From Fictibacillus solisalsi (GTDB lineage: Bacteria > Bacillota > Bacilli > Bacillales > Fictibacillaceae), in contig NZ_FNHW01000001.1 of the NCBI RefSeq assembly GCF_900103485.1, positions 1,647,418 to 1,711,417 on the forward strand: a stretch of 64,000 bases of DNA. Direction: 5' to 3'. Positions 54,633 through 63,344 of this stretch are shown here, piece by piece. A program made the translations under genes and the position numbers. The notes beneath the pieces are model-generated. The model was not told where the DNA came from. It searched no databases and saw only the letters and a list, made by a program, of their open reading frames with translations. Each line of letters opens with the position of its first letter. Within the stretch, counting starts at the first letter, position 1.

Positions 54633-55651
54633 CAGTTGCTTCCCCCTTTGATTCCTTCAAGAGCCACCGCATGAGCAATGGTTGGGATGGATTCTTTTTG
54701 TTGAATCATCGTCGGGTTCAGGAGAGCTCCGGTTGCAATCACCAGAATCCGCTTCAGGCTGCCGGACATCAATTCTTTTACCAAATGGCCATAGGTTACA
54801 ACCGCCGAGCATCCACAACCGCTTCCCCCTGCAAATACTTCCTGGTCCGGCCGGTAAACCATCAATCCGCAATCTCTGTGATTATTGGAAACATCAATTC
54901 CTTTTTCCTTTAATAGCATTTTTACAATCGGTGCCCCCACTCCTGACAGGTCTCCGGTGACAATTAGATCGTAATCCTCGGCAGCCATGCCCGTCTCTTT
55001 TAAATGGGTCATAATCGTATCTGCAGCCGCGGGAGCCATCGCTGACCCCATATCAAATGGGTCTTTTATTCCAAGATCCTGTACTCTTCCTATTGTGGCC
55101 GATGTAATTCTGATCGGAGAGGGTTCATTGCTGATCAGTGCAGCCCCGGCCCCTGTGACCGTAAATGTGGCAGTATCCGGTTTCTGGCCGCCATATTCTG
55201 TTGGATAACGGAATTGCCGTTCAGCCGTTGCATTATGCGAACTGACCGCCGCGACAACTCTTTGGGCAAAACCGCCATCTACCAATGCTGCACCTACAGC
55301 CAGGGATTCCATGGACGTAGAGCAGGCTCCGAATATACCCAGAAACGGAATTTCGTTGCCGCGCGCCACGTAGTTTGCGGTCACCACTTGATTCAAAAGG
55401 TCACCGGCAAGAAAAAAGTTAATGTCATCATTCGTCAGTTTGGCCTTGCTCAAGCAGCTCGCAATAGAATCCTCCATCAAACGCCGTTCGGCAAGCTCCC
55501 AGTTTTTTTCATTGCAATGCAAATCATTGTATCTTACATCGAATAAAGCCCCGAGCGGCCCTTCACTTTCCATCGGGCCAACTGCTGTACCTGTCGAATT
55601 CAGGTAAACCTCACTACCAAATTTCCACGTCTGCCTTCCTTGCAGCTTCAT
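54632..55651 (-). CDS. spoVAD: Stage V sporulation protein AD
   Basis: 339-residue thiolase-fold protein that binds dipicolinic acid and is attached to the spore inner membrane complex. [20 protein letters not shown] keeps a cysteine at the thiolase position, and [19 protein letters not shown] is conserved. Twelve bases after spoVAC. Confidence 0.96.
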   Translation of the reverse strand: MKLQGRQTWKFGSEVYLNSTGTAVGPMESEGPLGALFDVRYNDLHCNEKNWELAERRLMEDSIASCLSKAKLTNDDINFFLAGDLLNQVVTANYVARGNEIPFLGIFGACSTSMESLAVGAALVDGGFAQRVVAAVSSHNATAERQFRYPTEYGGQKPDTATFTVTGAGAALISNEPSPIRITSATIGRVQDLGIKDPFDMGSAMAPAAADTIMTHLKETGMAAEDYDLIVTGDLSGVGAPIVKMLLKEKGIDVSNNHRDCGLMVYRPDQEVFAGGSGCGCSAVVTYGHLVKELMSGSLKRILVIATGALLNPTMIQQKESIPTIAHAVALEGIKGGSN

Positions 55652-55663
55652 GTCTTCACTCCT

Positions 55664-56119
55664 TTACATCAACGTTTTGAACGCATAGCGTATCATTCCA
55701 AAAATATAGGCAGCCACAGCTCCGAATACGATAACAGAACCCGCCAGCTTGAATAAGTTGGTTGCGATTCCGAGCACAATGCCTTCACTTTTATGCTCGA
55801 GAGCAGCACTTGTTACCGCATTGGCAAAACCGGTGACAGGTACGGCCGATCCCGCTCCTCCAAACTGACCAATCTTGTCATACACCCCAATGCCTGTCAA
55901 GAGGGCTGCAATTAAAATCAGCGTGGCGGCGGTTGGATTACCGGCAGTTTCTTCATTAAAATTAAAATAGGTCATGTAAAATTTCATAAGAGCCTCACCA
56001 ATGACACAAATCAGCCCGCCGACCAAATACGCCTTCAGGCAATTGATAAAGTAAGGCGGTTTAGGCTGAAGGGGTTTGATTTTCTTTGCATATTCTTGTT
56101 GTTGTTCTTTATTGGACAT
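55664..56119 (-). CDS. spoVAC: Stage V sporulation protein AC
   Basis: 151-residue membrane protein forming the dipicolinate (mechanosensitive-type) channel. Charged N-terminus, then four membrane segments with FGGAGSAVPVTGFANAVTSAALE. GGTAAT-type ribosome site. Paralogous to spoVAEB in the same operon. Confidence 0.96.
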   Translation of the reverse strand: MSNKEQQQEYAKKIKPLQPKPPYFINCLKAYLVGGLICVIGEALMKFYMTYFNFNEETAGNPTAATLILIAALLTGIGVYDKIGQFGGAGSAVPVTGFANAVTSAALEHKSEGIVLGIATNLFKLAGSVIVFGAVAAYIFGMIRYAFKTLM

Positions 56120-56138
56120 TACCTTTTACTCCTTTTTT

Positions 56139-56546
56139 TTATTGGTTAACATAAACCATCCAGTGAAACAAAGAGCCCAGCACTTTTCCTAAAATAATCG
56201 CCATGAGGATGACCAGCAGCCTTTCCCCCATCCCGATCCGTTTCGCAAGGATGGGCATGACATTCAAGACTTCAGTCAGAGCCGCGGCCAGCATTCCGAC
56301 AAAAACACCACAGAACGCACCTATCGGCACAAGCAGCAGCGGAGAAAGGTGAAAGGATACATCCTTCAGATTTACCCATCCGCCAAGGACAGCACCTAGG
56401 ATGACACTCCATTCGTACGCCCTGATATAACAAAATGTTTTACTGAGCTGCATCAGCCGGGGAATAATACCAAGCACCGTAAGAAAAGCCACAAACCCTG
56501 AACCTACAGCAATGCCCCCGCCAAAACCGATAAAGGCCAAAAACAC
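56139..56546 (-). CDS. spoVAB: Stage V sporulation protein AB
   Basis: Small membrane protein, 135 residues, with FGGGIAVGSGFVAFLTVLGIIPRL at the start. GTG at 56546 is chosen: GGGGA lies eight nt upstream and the codon is four bases after the spoVAA stop. A longer frame from 56591 would overlap spoVAA and has no ribosome site. Role in SpoVA complex not defined. Confidence 0.9.
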   Translation of the reverse strand: MFLAFIGFGGGIAVGSGFVAFLTVLGIIPRLMQLSKTFCYIRAYEWSVILGAVLGGWVNLKDVSFHLSPLLLVPIGAFCGVFVGMLAAALTEVLNVMPILAKRIGMGERLLVILMAIILGKVLGSLFHWMVYVNQ

Positions 56547-56550
56547 GCTT

Positions 56551-57174
56551 TTAATCCCCATCGATTTTTTTCTCGGTTTCCTTATTTTCATGAATGACGA
56601 CGTACTGATCCAGATCCTGCTGGTATTTAAACATCTCTACTTCAAGCGGGCTAGGCTCTTCATTTAGTCTTTTCTTAAAGACATGGTTAAAAAAAAGAAC
56701 CATTCCAATCCCAAGCCCCAGGGAATAGGGGATTTGCAATATCAGCGGCTGGTTATCATAAGTTCCCGTCACCATATAATAAATTTTTTGGTGAACCACC
56801 TGCATGCTGACATCCTCATGAAAGTTCATGATAGCCAGTGCGGACCCGATAAATAATAGCAGCCAGACAAGCACAAAGTAGACAGGTGCAAGCTTCTTTT
56901 TTTTATACTGGATCTCCAGAATCGATTGAGCGGGGCCAACCGTTTGGATTTCAATTCCCGGAAATACGTGTTGAATCCGTTGAACAACTTTCATCACATC
57001 CAGCACGATTAAATGCTTATCGGCCGGCTTTACCTGGTAAATGACCAGCATTTGCAGCTTTTTTTGTAAGGCTGGAGGAGCCACTATTTGGGCAACCGTT
57101 CTAAGTGTCACGGGCTGCTCAAGCACAACCTGAACCTTTTGTCTCATCCTTATGTAAACAGCAGATTCTTTCAT
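56551..57174 (-). CDS. spoVAA: Stage V sporulation protein AA
   Basis: 207 residues: N-terminal soluble domain with VYIRMRQKVQV, then two membrane segments (about 96-115 and 150-168). AGGAGG just before the ATG. First gene of the seven-gene spoVA operon, behind a clear sigma-G promoter. Confidence 0.94.
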   Translation of the reverse strand: MKESAVYIRMRQKVQVVLEQPVTLRTVAQIVAPPALQKKLQMLVIYQVKPADKHLIVLDVMKVVQRIQHVFPGIEIQTVGPAQSILEIQYKKKKLAPVYFVLVWLLLFIGSALAIMNFHEDVSMQVVHQKIYYMVTGTYDNQPLILQIPYSLGLGIGMVLFFNHVFKKRLNEEPSPLEVEMFKYQQDLDQYVVIHENKETEKKIDGD

Positions 57175-57206
57175 GGCCGCACCTCCTGATATTCAACATT
57201 CTTGTT

Positions 57207-57236
57207 TAGTATGGATTTGGTAAAGTTGTATCATTC
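57207..57236 (-). promoter_or_regulatory. Sigma-G promoter of spoVA
   Basis: GAATG (57232-57236), exactly 18 bp, then CATACTA (57207-57213) fits the sigma-G consensus GHATR-N18-CATNHTA at every position. It is about 35 bp before spoVAA, a known sigma-G target. Confidence 0.7.
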
Positions 57237-57300
57237 TTCTCCAAAGAATTATCCATCAATTACCATAGGCAAAAAGCTGCGTTCCATTTATGCTTGCACA

Positions 57301-57336
57301 CAAAAAAGCCAGATGGGTTACTCATCCATCTGGCTT
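57301..57336 (-). terminator. Terminator after sigF
   Basis: Stem GCCAGATG/CATCTGGC (57308-57315, 57327-57334) followed by six T on the minus strand; it overlaps the sigF stop. Confidence 0.9.
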
Positions 57337-58076
57337 TTCATCTGAGCCAAAATTTTCTTTTCAAGCCGGGAAACCTGCACCTGCGAGATTCCCAGCCTCT
57401 CGGCAACTTCTGATTGTGTCTGGTCTTTATAATAGCGAAGATAAACAATGAGGCGTTCCCGTTCATCCAACGATTCAATGGCTTCCTGCAAGGTAATTTT
57501 GTCAAACCACTTGTTCTCGGTGCTGTCTGCAATCTGATCAAGCAGGGTAATCGGGTCTCCGTCGTTTTCATAAACCGTTTCATGAATAGAAGTCGGTGCT
57601 CGTACGGCCTCCTGCGCCAGTACAACATCTTCCACACTGATCTCCAGCTTCTCAGCGACTTCGTTGACCGTCGGAGTTCGTCCAAGTACTTTCGACAATT
57701 CATCTTTAGCTTTTCTGACTTTGTTTCCCATTTCTTTCAGCGACCGACTAACCTTTACCGTTCCATCATCCCGAATGAATCGCTGGATTTCTCCTATGAT
57801 CATTGGAACAGCATAAGTGGAAAAACGCACATCATAGCTTAAATCAAATTTATCGACCGACTTTAAAAGCCCAATGCTTCCGATTTGGAAGAGATCATCC
57901 GGTTCATAACCGCGGTTGATAAACCGCTGTACGACCGACCATACCAGACGCATATTTTTTTCTACAATTAAGTCCCGGGCTGACTGATCACCTTCCTGGC
58001 TTCGTTTTATCAAAAGCTTGATTTCCTCATCCTTAAAGTACGATTCGTTTTTACCGCCTTTAACCTCGACATCCAT
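57318..58076 (-). CDS. sigF: Forespore sigma factor SigF
   Basis: First compartment-specific sigma factor of sporulation, held by SpoIIAB. 252 residues: region 2 (LVWSVVQRFINRGYEPDDLFQIGSIGLL-like) and region 4 with the HTH SEVAERLGISQVQVSRLEKK. Ends KSQMDE. Third gene of spoIIA, 12 bases after spoIIAB. Confidence 0.97.
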   Translation of the reverse strand: MDVEVKGGKNESYFKDEEIKLLIKRSQEGDQSARDLIVEKNMRLVWSVVQRFINRGYEPDDLFQIGSIGLLKSVDKFDLSYDVRFSTYAVPMIIGEIQRFIRDDGTVKVSRSLKEMGNKVRKAKDELSKVLGRTPTVNEVAEKLEISVEDVVLAQEAVRAPTSIHETVYENDGDPITLLDQIADSTENKWFDKITLQEAIESLDERERLIVYLRYYKDQTQSEVAERLGISQVQVSRLEKKILAQMKSQMDE

Positions 58077-58088
58077 AAGGCATACCCC

Positions 58089-58529
58089 TTAATTGATAAC
58101 CGCTTTATTTTTTGCCAAAAATTTTGTCAAGTGGATCGTGGTGCCATAGGAGGGTTCGGAAATCACTTCAACCTCATCCATAAAGTTCTCCATAATTGTA
58201 AAGCCCATCCCCGACCGTTCGAGCTCCGGCTTTGAAGTGAAAAGAGGCTGTCTTGCTTCATTCAAATCAGATATGCCAACGCCTTTGTCCCGGATGGTCA
58301 GCTTAACTGTATCCTCATCAAGCAAGACTTCAATGTAAACGATGCCATCGGACGAATTTTCATATCCATGGATAATGGCGTTCGTCACAGCCTCTGAAAC
58401 CACCGTTTTAATTTCGGTCAGTTCGTCCACGGTAGGGTCCAGCTGCGCGATAAAGGCTGCGACCGTAACCCGCGCAAATGATTCATTCTGGCTTAGTGCT
58501 GAAAACTGAATTTTCATCTCGTTTTTCAT
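58089..58529 (-). CDS. spoIIAB: Anti-sigma F factor SpoIIAB
   Basis: Serine kinase and anti-sigma factor that binds SigF or phosphorylates SpoIIAA. 146 residues with GHKL motifs: [13 protein letters not shown] (Asn-box), RDKGVGI and SGMGFTIM. Starts two bases after the spoIIAA stop. Confidence 0.97.
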   Translation of the reverse strand: MKNEMKIQFSALSQNESFARVTVAAFIAQLDPTVDELTEIKTVVSEAVTNAIIHGYENSSDGIVYIEVLLDEDTVKLTIRDKGVGISDLNEARQPLFTSKPELERSGMGFTIMENFMDEVEVISEPSYGTTIHLTKFLAKNKAVIN

Positions 58530-58531
58530 GA

Positions 58532-58882
58532 TTAAGCCACCCCCAAGGTTTGTAGGGCATATTCTTCATTTTCTTCCAGTCTGATAATCTTGAACAGACC
58601 GGACATGTCGAATAACCTTTTTACTGCAGGAGAAATGGCACACACCACCATTTCACCGTTATTACTTTTGATTTGTTTATATCTCCCAAGGATTACGCCG
58701 AGGCCCGAGCTGTCCATGAAGTCCAGCCCTTCAAGGTTCAGCATGATATGTTCAATTTTCTTATTCTTTAAAATATCATCTACCTTTGACCTCAATTCAT
58801 CAGCCGTGTGATGGTCCAGTTCCCCATCCAGGCGAATACATAATACTGTATGCTTGATCTCCAGCCCGATGTTAAGACTCAA
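58532..58882 (-). CDS. spoIIAA: Anti-anti-sigma factor SpoIIAA
   Basis: STAS-domain protein that releases SigF when dephosphorylated. 116 residues; the regulated serine is Ser58 in [12 protein letters not shown] start at 58882 has GGAGG eight nt upstream and gives the standard length; an open frame of 31 more codons upstream runs into the promoter and is rejected. Confidence 0.96.
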   Translation of the reverse strand: MSLNIGLEIKHTVLCIRLDGELDHHTADELRSKVDDILKNKKIEHIMLNLEGLDFMDSSGLGVILGRYKQIKSNNGEMVVCAISPAVKRLFDMSGLFKIIRLEENEEYALQTLGVA

Positions 58883-58914
58883 ACGTCTCTCCTCCTTCTT
58901 CTTGATACGCAACT

Positions 58915-58943
58915 GTTTCGATAATAAAAGGACGAATTCCTCC
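58915..58943 (-). promoter_or_regulatory. Candidate sigma-H promoter of spoIIA
   Basis: -35 GGAGGAATT (58935-58943) fits the sigma-H consensus RWAGGAWWT; -10 region CGAAAC (58915-58920) approximates GAAT, 14 bp downstream. It is about 33 bp before the SpoIIAA start. spoIIA is a known sigma-H operon. Confidence 0.5.
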
Positions 58944-58972
58944 ACTATTACAAAACTAGTGCGGATTCGTCC
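58921..58972 (-). terminator. Terminator after dacF, overlapping the spoIIA promoter
   Basis: Stem GGACGAAT/ATTCGTCC (58930-58937, 58965-58972) with an inner CACTA/TAGTG pair (58943-58947, 58957-58961), followed by TTTTATTAT on the minus strand. Its 3' arm is part of the sigma-H -35 element. Confidence 0.65.
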
Positions 58973-58992
58973 CATTTAGTCAAAACATGAGA

Positions 58993-60156
58993 TTATGAAG
59001 ATTTCGCCATATGTCCAAGCGTACGTTTAAACAAACTCCACCAGGACGCGTTCTTTACATTCTCTGAAGCAAGAAGCGGACTTTTTGTTACAGTCTTTCC
59101 GCCTTTCATAATGCTCAACGTTCCAACTTGCTGTCCTTTTTTAATCGGCATTTTCAAATCGGGATTCACCTGTATGAGGGGTTTCACGTTGTTTTCCTTT
59201 TCCCCTCGTTTGGAAAGGAGGGAAATGCTTTCAGATGTCACAACCGCCAGCTGCTGCTTGTTTCCTTTTTGGATCTTTACCTGCTTTACAATCTGATGAC
59301 GGTCATATAATTTTTTGGTTGCATATTGAGAAAAAGCATAATCAAACATTTGAGTGACTTGTTGATTGCGCTGTTTTGGGTTGGGTGCACCCATTACCAC
59401 AGCAATCACCCGCATATCATGTTTTTTGGCAGTAGCAGTAAGACAATACTTGGCTTCTTGTGTAAACCCTGTTTTCAGGCCATCTGTGCCTGGATAAAAT
59501 TTCACAAGACGGTTGGTATTCACCAGCCAAAATTTATTCGGCGTATTTTGACGGAGATATTCCTCATAAAGGCCGGTATATTTTGTGATTTCTTCATGCT
59601 TTAACAGCTCTTTACCCATAATGGCCATATCATGAGCGGAAGAATAATGTCCCGCAGCAGGCAGCCCGGTAGGATTTTTAAAAAATGTGTCCTTTAATCC
59701 CAACTGTTTGGCTTTCTTGTTCATCATATCCACAAAGGAAGCTTCAGAGCCTCCAATTTTTTCTGCCATGGCAACAGACGCATCATTTGCGCTTCCAATC
59801 GCAATTCCCTTCATCATGTCGTGAACGCTCATTTCTTCACCGGGTTCTAGGAAAATTTGGGATCCTCCCATAGAGGCGGCATATTCACTGACTCTAACAG
59901 GATCGGTCAGTTTGATCTTTCCTGAATCAAGGGCTTCCATGGTCAGAATCATGGTCATGATTTTTGTCATGCTCGCCGGCGGCAGTTTTTTATGGCTGTT
60001 TTTATCAAAAAGAACAGTTCCCGTATCACGTTCAATCAAAATAGCTGAGGATGCATTTGGAGCAAGACTTTGTGTTTTTTCAGCAGCAAATGTCCGGCCT
60101 CCGCCCGTAGTCAGCAGAAGCGCGAGCGCAACAGCAGCCACTATGTATCGTTTCAT
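58993..60156 (-). CDS. dacF: Sporulation D-alanyl-D-alanine carboxypeptidase DacF
   Basis: Penicillin-binding protein acting on forespore peptidoglycan. 387 residues: signal peptide to about 24, SMTK (Ser62-Lys65), SAN (122-124) where most relatives have SGN, and KTG near 232. ATG at 60156 has GGAGG eight nt upstream. Upstream of spoIIA as in B. subtilis. Confidence 0.95.
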   Translation of the reverse strand: MKRYIVAAVALALLLTTGGGRTFAAEKTQSLAPNASSAILIERDTGTVLFDKNSHKKLPPASMTKIMTMILTMEALDSGKIKLTDPVRVSEYAASMGGSQIFLEPGEEMSVHDMMKGIAIGSANDASVAMAEKIGGSEASFVDMMNKKAKQLGLKDTFFKNPTGLPAAGHYSSAHDMAIMGKELLKHEEITKYTGLYEEYLRQNTPNKFWLVNTNRLVKFYPGTDGLKTGFTQEAKYCLTATAKKHDMRVIAVVMGAPNPKQRNQQVTQMFDYAFSQYATKKLYDRHQIVKQVKIQKGNKQQLAVVTSESISLLSKRGEKENNVKPLIQVNPDLKMPIKKGQQVGTLSIMKGGKTVTKSPLLASENVKNASWWSLFKRTLGHMAKSS

Positions 60157-60183
60157 TCCATTTCCCTCCAATCATGATACCCC

Positions 60184-60212
60184 TATTTTTTCCATTATTT
60201 TTCGGTTTATAC
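60184..60212 (-). promoter_or_regulatory. Sigma-F promoter of dacF
   Basis: -35 GTATA (60208-60212), 14-bp spacer, -10 GGAAAAAATA (60184-60193), which fits the sigma-F consensus GYWTA and GGNNANAWTR at every position. About 28 bp before the start codon. Confidence 0.6.
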
Positions 60213-60230
60213 AGGAATATCAGTGGGAGA

Positions 60231-60265
60231 GAAAAAAAGGGAGCTTCCTTTGAGAAGCTCCCTTT
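60231..60265 (-). terminator. Terminator after pdp
   Basis: Stem GGGAGCTTC/GAAGCTCCC (60239-60247, 60254-60262) with seven T on the minus strand. Confidence 0.9.
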
Positions 60266-60286
60266 ACGTCATGCTTTTATTCGTTT

Positions 60287-61588
60287 TTATTTAATGATAT
60301 CGTGAATTAATTTAGGTGCTTCTACGGATTCCTTTGTAAATGTGTATGCGTTCTTCAATGTTTTCTCCGCTTCAGCAATATCTTCAAAATTAGCATGGAA
60401 TACAGCAAGTGTTTCTCCTTTGGTTACTTTATCCCCTACTTTTTTCTTCAAGGTAATACCTACTGCATAATCAATGCTGTCTTCTTTCGTCTTTCTTCCT
60501 GCGCCCAATAGCATCGCAGCAATTCCAACCGATTCAGCATCAATGGTTTGAACGTTACCTTCTTCATCTGACTTGATTTCCATGTGATATTTTGCTTGAG
60601 GCAACGTTTCAGGATTCGTAATTTGATTACCGTTACCACCTTGAGATTCAACAAATTCTCTCATCTTCTCGACAGCTTTGCCACTTTCCAGAACCTTCTG
60701 CAACTCACGTTTTGCTTCGTCAAAGTTGGAATAAGCGCCGCCTAATACAGCCATATTGCCTGCGAGTGTCAAGCAAACCTCTGTTAAATCCTTATCACCT
60801 TTACCACTTAAGACGGCAATTGCCTCCTGAACCTCATTGGCATTCCCGATTTCATGCCCTAAAGGCTGATCCATATCTGTGATAATGGCAACCGTTTGCC
60901 GGCCTAGTTCATTACCGATGCCAACCATCGCACTTGCCAATGCTTTAGCATCTTCCAACGTCTTCATGAATGCGCCTGAACCAAACTTAACATCCAATAC
61001 AATAGCATTAGATCCTGAAGCAATCTTCTTGGACATAATGGATGATGCAATCAATGGTATAGAGTCAACCGTGCCTGTAACGTCTCTTAACGCATAAAGT
61101 TTTTTATCCGCAGGAGTTAGGTTGCCACTTTGGCCAACAACTGCAATTTTGTGTTTATTAACATTCTCAATAAATTGCTGTGTCGTTAATTCAACCTGGA
61201 AGCCTTCGATGGATTCTAATTTGTCAACAGTACCTCCAGTATGACCTAAGCCGCGCCCGCTCATTTTCGCCACAGGAACGCCTACTGAGGCCACAAGAGG
61301 AGCAATAATTAGGCTTGTCTTGTCTCCCACTCCACCTGTAGAGTGTTTATCAACTTTAATACCTTCAATTTTTGAGAGATCAATCTCGTCTCCTGACTTG
61401 ACCATAGCATGGGTTAAGTGAGCCGTTTCTTCTTTTGTCATGCCTTTAAAGTATACGGCCATAAGGAAAGCGGATACCTGGTAATCAGGAATGTCACCGT
61501 TTGTGTAGCCTTTGATGAACGTATCAATTTCTTCTTTTGTTAATTCTTTTCCGTGTCGTTTCTTTAGGATAATATCGACAGCCCTCAT
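60287..61588 (-). CDS. pdp: Pyrimidine-nucleoside phosphorylase
   Basis: Splits uridine, deoxyuridine and thymidine with phosphate. 433 residues; [13 protein letters not shown] (about 81-93) is the phosphate-binding motif, followed by [11 protein letters not shown], and the C-terminal PYNP domain (about 345-433). Last gene of the salvage operon, 81 bases after the second PNP. In B. subtilis pdp belongs to the dra-nupC-pdp operon instead. Confidence 0.95.
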   Translation of the reverse strand: MRAVDIILKKRHGKELTKEEIDTFIKGYTNGDIPDYQVSAFLMAVYFKGMTKEETAHLTHAMVKSGDEIDLSKIEGIKVDKHSTGGVGDKTSLIIAPLVASVGVPVAKMSGRGLGHTGGTVDKLESIEGFQVELTTQQFIENVNKHKIAVVGQSGNLTPADKKLYALRDVTGTVDSIPLIASSIMSKKIASGSNAIVLDVKFGSGAFMKTLEDAKALASAMVGIGNELGRQTVAIITDMDQPLGHEIGNANEVQEAIAVLSGKGDKDLTEVCLTLAGNMAVLGGAYSNFDEAKRELQKVLESGKAVEKMREFVESQGGNGNQITNPETLPQAKYHMEIKSDEEGNVQTIDAESVGIAAMLLGAGRKTKEDSIDYAVGITLKKKVGDKVTKGETLAVFHANFEDIAEAEKTLKNAYTFTKESVEAPKLIHDIIK

Positions 61589-61669
61589 TTAAATCCACCT
61601 CATTGAGCTTTCTTTTTCTTTATTTTTGTTTAGGTAACCAAAAGCGGTCTACTTTTGATAATCAGTCCA

Positions 61670-62500
61670 TTACAAAGTTACATTTTTTACGATTTCTTTG
61701 ACCAGGTTGATAAATTTTGGCTTCGTACGGTTCGCCACTGCCACGACTTGTTCGTGAGTGAGCGGTTCAAGCTCGTCTGCGATCGCCATGTCTGTGATAC
61801 AGGAAATCCCGATCACTTTTAAGCCCATATGGCTTGCAACGATAACTTCCGGTACCGTTGACATACCGATTGCATCTCCGCCCACCGTGCGAAGCATGCG
61901 AAGTTCTGCCTTCGTCATATAGGTTGGCCCTGTAATACCTGCGTAAACACCCTCTTGAACGTTAATTCCCAGGGAAGCTGCTGTTTCTTTTGTAAATTGA
62001 ACAAGTTCCGGCGTGTAAGCTGTGCTCATATCCGGGAAACGCGGACCGAGTTCTGCCTCGTTCGGGCCGATCAGCGGATTGGCGCCTGTCATATTCAGGT
62101 GATCGTTAATAATCATAAGGTCTCCCGCTGAAAATTCCGGGTTCATTCCGCCGCATGCATTGGTTACAACCACCAGCTTAACCCCCAGACCTTTCATGAC
62201 ACGCACAGGAAATGTTACATCCTGCATGCTGTAACCTTCATAATAATGAAAACGCCCCTGCATGGCTAAAACGGTCTTTCCGTTCAGCGTACCAATTACC
62301 AGTTTGCCTGCATGTCCTTCAACCGTTGAGACAGGGAAATGAGGGATCTCACTGTAATCGATTTGAACGGCATTTTCAATTTCATCGGCCAGTTCACCAA
62401 GGCCTGAGCCGAGAATCAAACCAATTTCAGGTTGTTTTCCTTCTATTTTGGATTGAATCAATGTTGCTGCTTCATTCATATTAGATAATAGTGTAGCCAT
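61670..62500 (-). CDS. Purine-nucleoside phosphorylase paralogue with altered base pocket
   Basis: 276 residues, trimeric PNP family: phosphate loop GSGLGEL (31-37), GHAG and FHYYEGY are intact. In the base-recognition region the usual YET is YMT (Met195) and the usual SN is TD (Asp237), and TNAAGG is TNACGG. The neighbour gene has the normal residues, so this copy probably accepts a different nucleoside, perhaps a 6-amino purine or methylthioadenosine; this is inference. It starts 14 bases after punA. Confidence 0.88.
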   Translation of the reverse strand: MATLLSNMNEAATLIQSKIEGKQPEIGLILGSGLGELADEIENAVQIDYSEIPHFPVSTVEGHAGKLVIGTLNGKTVLAMQGRFHYYEGYSMQDVTFPVRVMKGLGVKLVVVTNACGGMNPEFSAGDLMIINDHLNMTGANPLIGPNEAELGPRFPDMSTAYTPELVQFTKETAASLGINVQEGVYAGITGPTYMTKAELRMLRTVGGDAIGMSTVPEVIVASHMGLKVIGISCITDMAIADELEPLTHEQVVAVANRTKPKFINLVKEIVKNVTL

Positions 62501-62514
62501 GTTTTCTTCCTCCC

Positions 62515-63333
62515 TTAAATGGTTTTAACAATGCCTTTAACCAGGCCAAGGAAATTCGATTTTACCCGTTCAGTGGTTTCCATCACTTCATCATGGGTTA
62601 GCGGCTGATCCAGAATCCCTGCAGCCATGTTGGAGATGCATGACAATCCGAGCACCTTCATGCCTGAATGGCGTGCCACAATGACCTCGGGAACAGTGGA
62701 CATGCCAACTGCATCTCCGCCAAGAATACGGAGCATGCGGATTTCCGCCGGTGTTTCATAACTTGGTCCAGAGTTCGCCACATAGACCCCTTCTTTGAGG
62801 GAAATTCCAAGCGAGGATGCAGCCTGGCGGGCTGTATTCTGCAGCTCTGGCGTGTAGGCATCCGACATATCAGGGAACCGCACGCCAAACGAGCTGTCGT
62901 TTGGCCCGATGAGCGGATTGTCACCCAGGTTGTTGATATGGTCGGTAATCAGCATAAGGTCCCCCGCCTGAAACGACGTGTTAATTCCACCTGCAGCATT
63001 TGTTACGATGACACTGCTTACGCCAAGTTCCTTCATTACGCGCACCGGAAAAGTTACCTTCCCCAGTGAATATCCTTCATAATAATGAAAGCGTCCCTGC
63101 ATCGCGATCACTTGCTTACCCTCAAGTTCCCCGATGACAAGCTGTCCGGCATGACCCTCAACCGTTGAGACTGGAAATTCAGGAATATCACTGTAAGGAA
63201 GAACCACAGCGTTTTGAATTTCATCAGCAAGAATTCCAAGACCAGAGCCCAAAATCAATCCGATTTCAGGTTGGGAAGAAAGTTTGTTTTGTATAAAATC
63301 TGCAGCGGTTTGAATCGGTTTCAATTCTCCCAT
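62515..63333 (-). CDS. punA: Purine-nucleoside phosphorylase PunA
   Basis: Phosphorolyses inosine, guanosine and their deoxy forms. 272 residues: [26 protein letters not shown] with Glu193, and SCISNMA with Asn235, the residues that read the 6-oxo purine. Closely resembles B. subtilis PunA. Eleven bases after drm. Confidence 0.95.
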   Translation of the reverse strand: MGELKPIQTAADFIQNKLSSQPEIGLILGSGLGILADEIQNAVVLPYSDIPEFPVSTVEGHAGQLVIGELEGKQVIAMQGRFHYYEGYSLGKVTFPVRVMKELGVSSVIVTNAAGGINTSFQAGDLMLITDHINNLGDNPLIGPNDSSFGVRFPDMSDAYTPELQNTARQAASSLGISLKEGVYVANSGPSYETPAEIRMLRILGGDAVGMSTVPEVIVARHSGMKVLGLSCISNMAAGILDQPLTHDEVMETTERVKSNFLGLVKGIVKTI

Positions 63334-63344
63334 TTCATTTCCCC

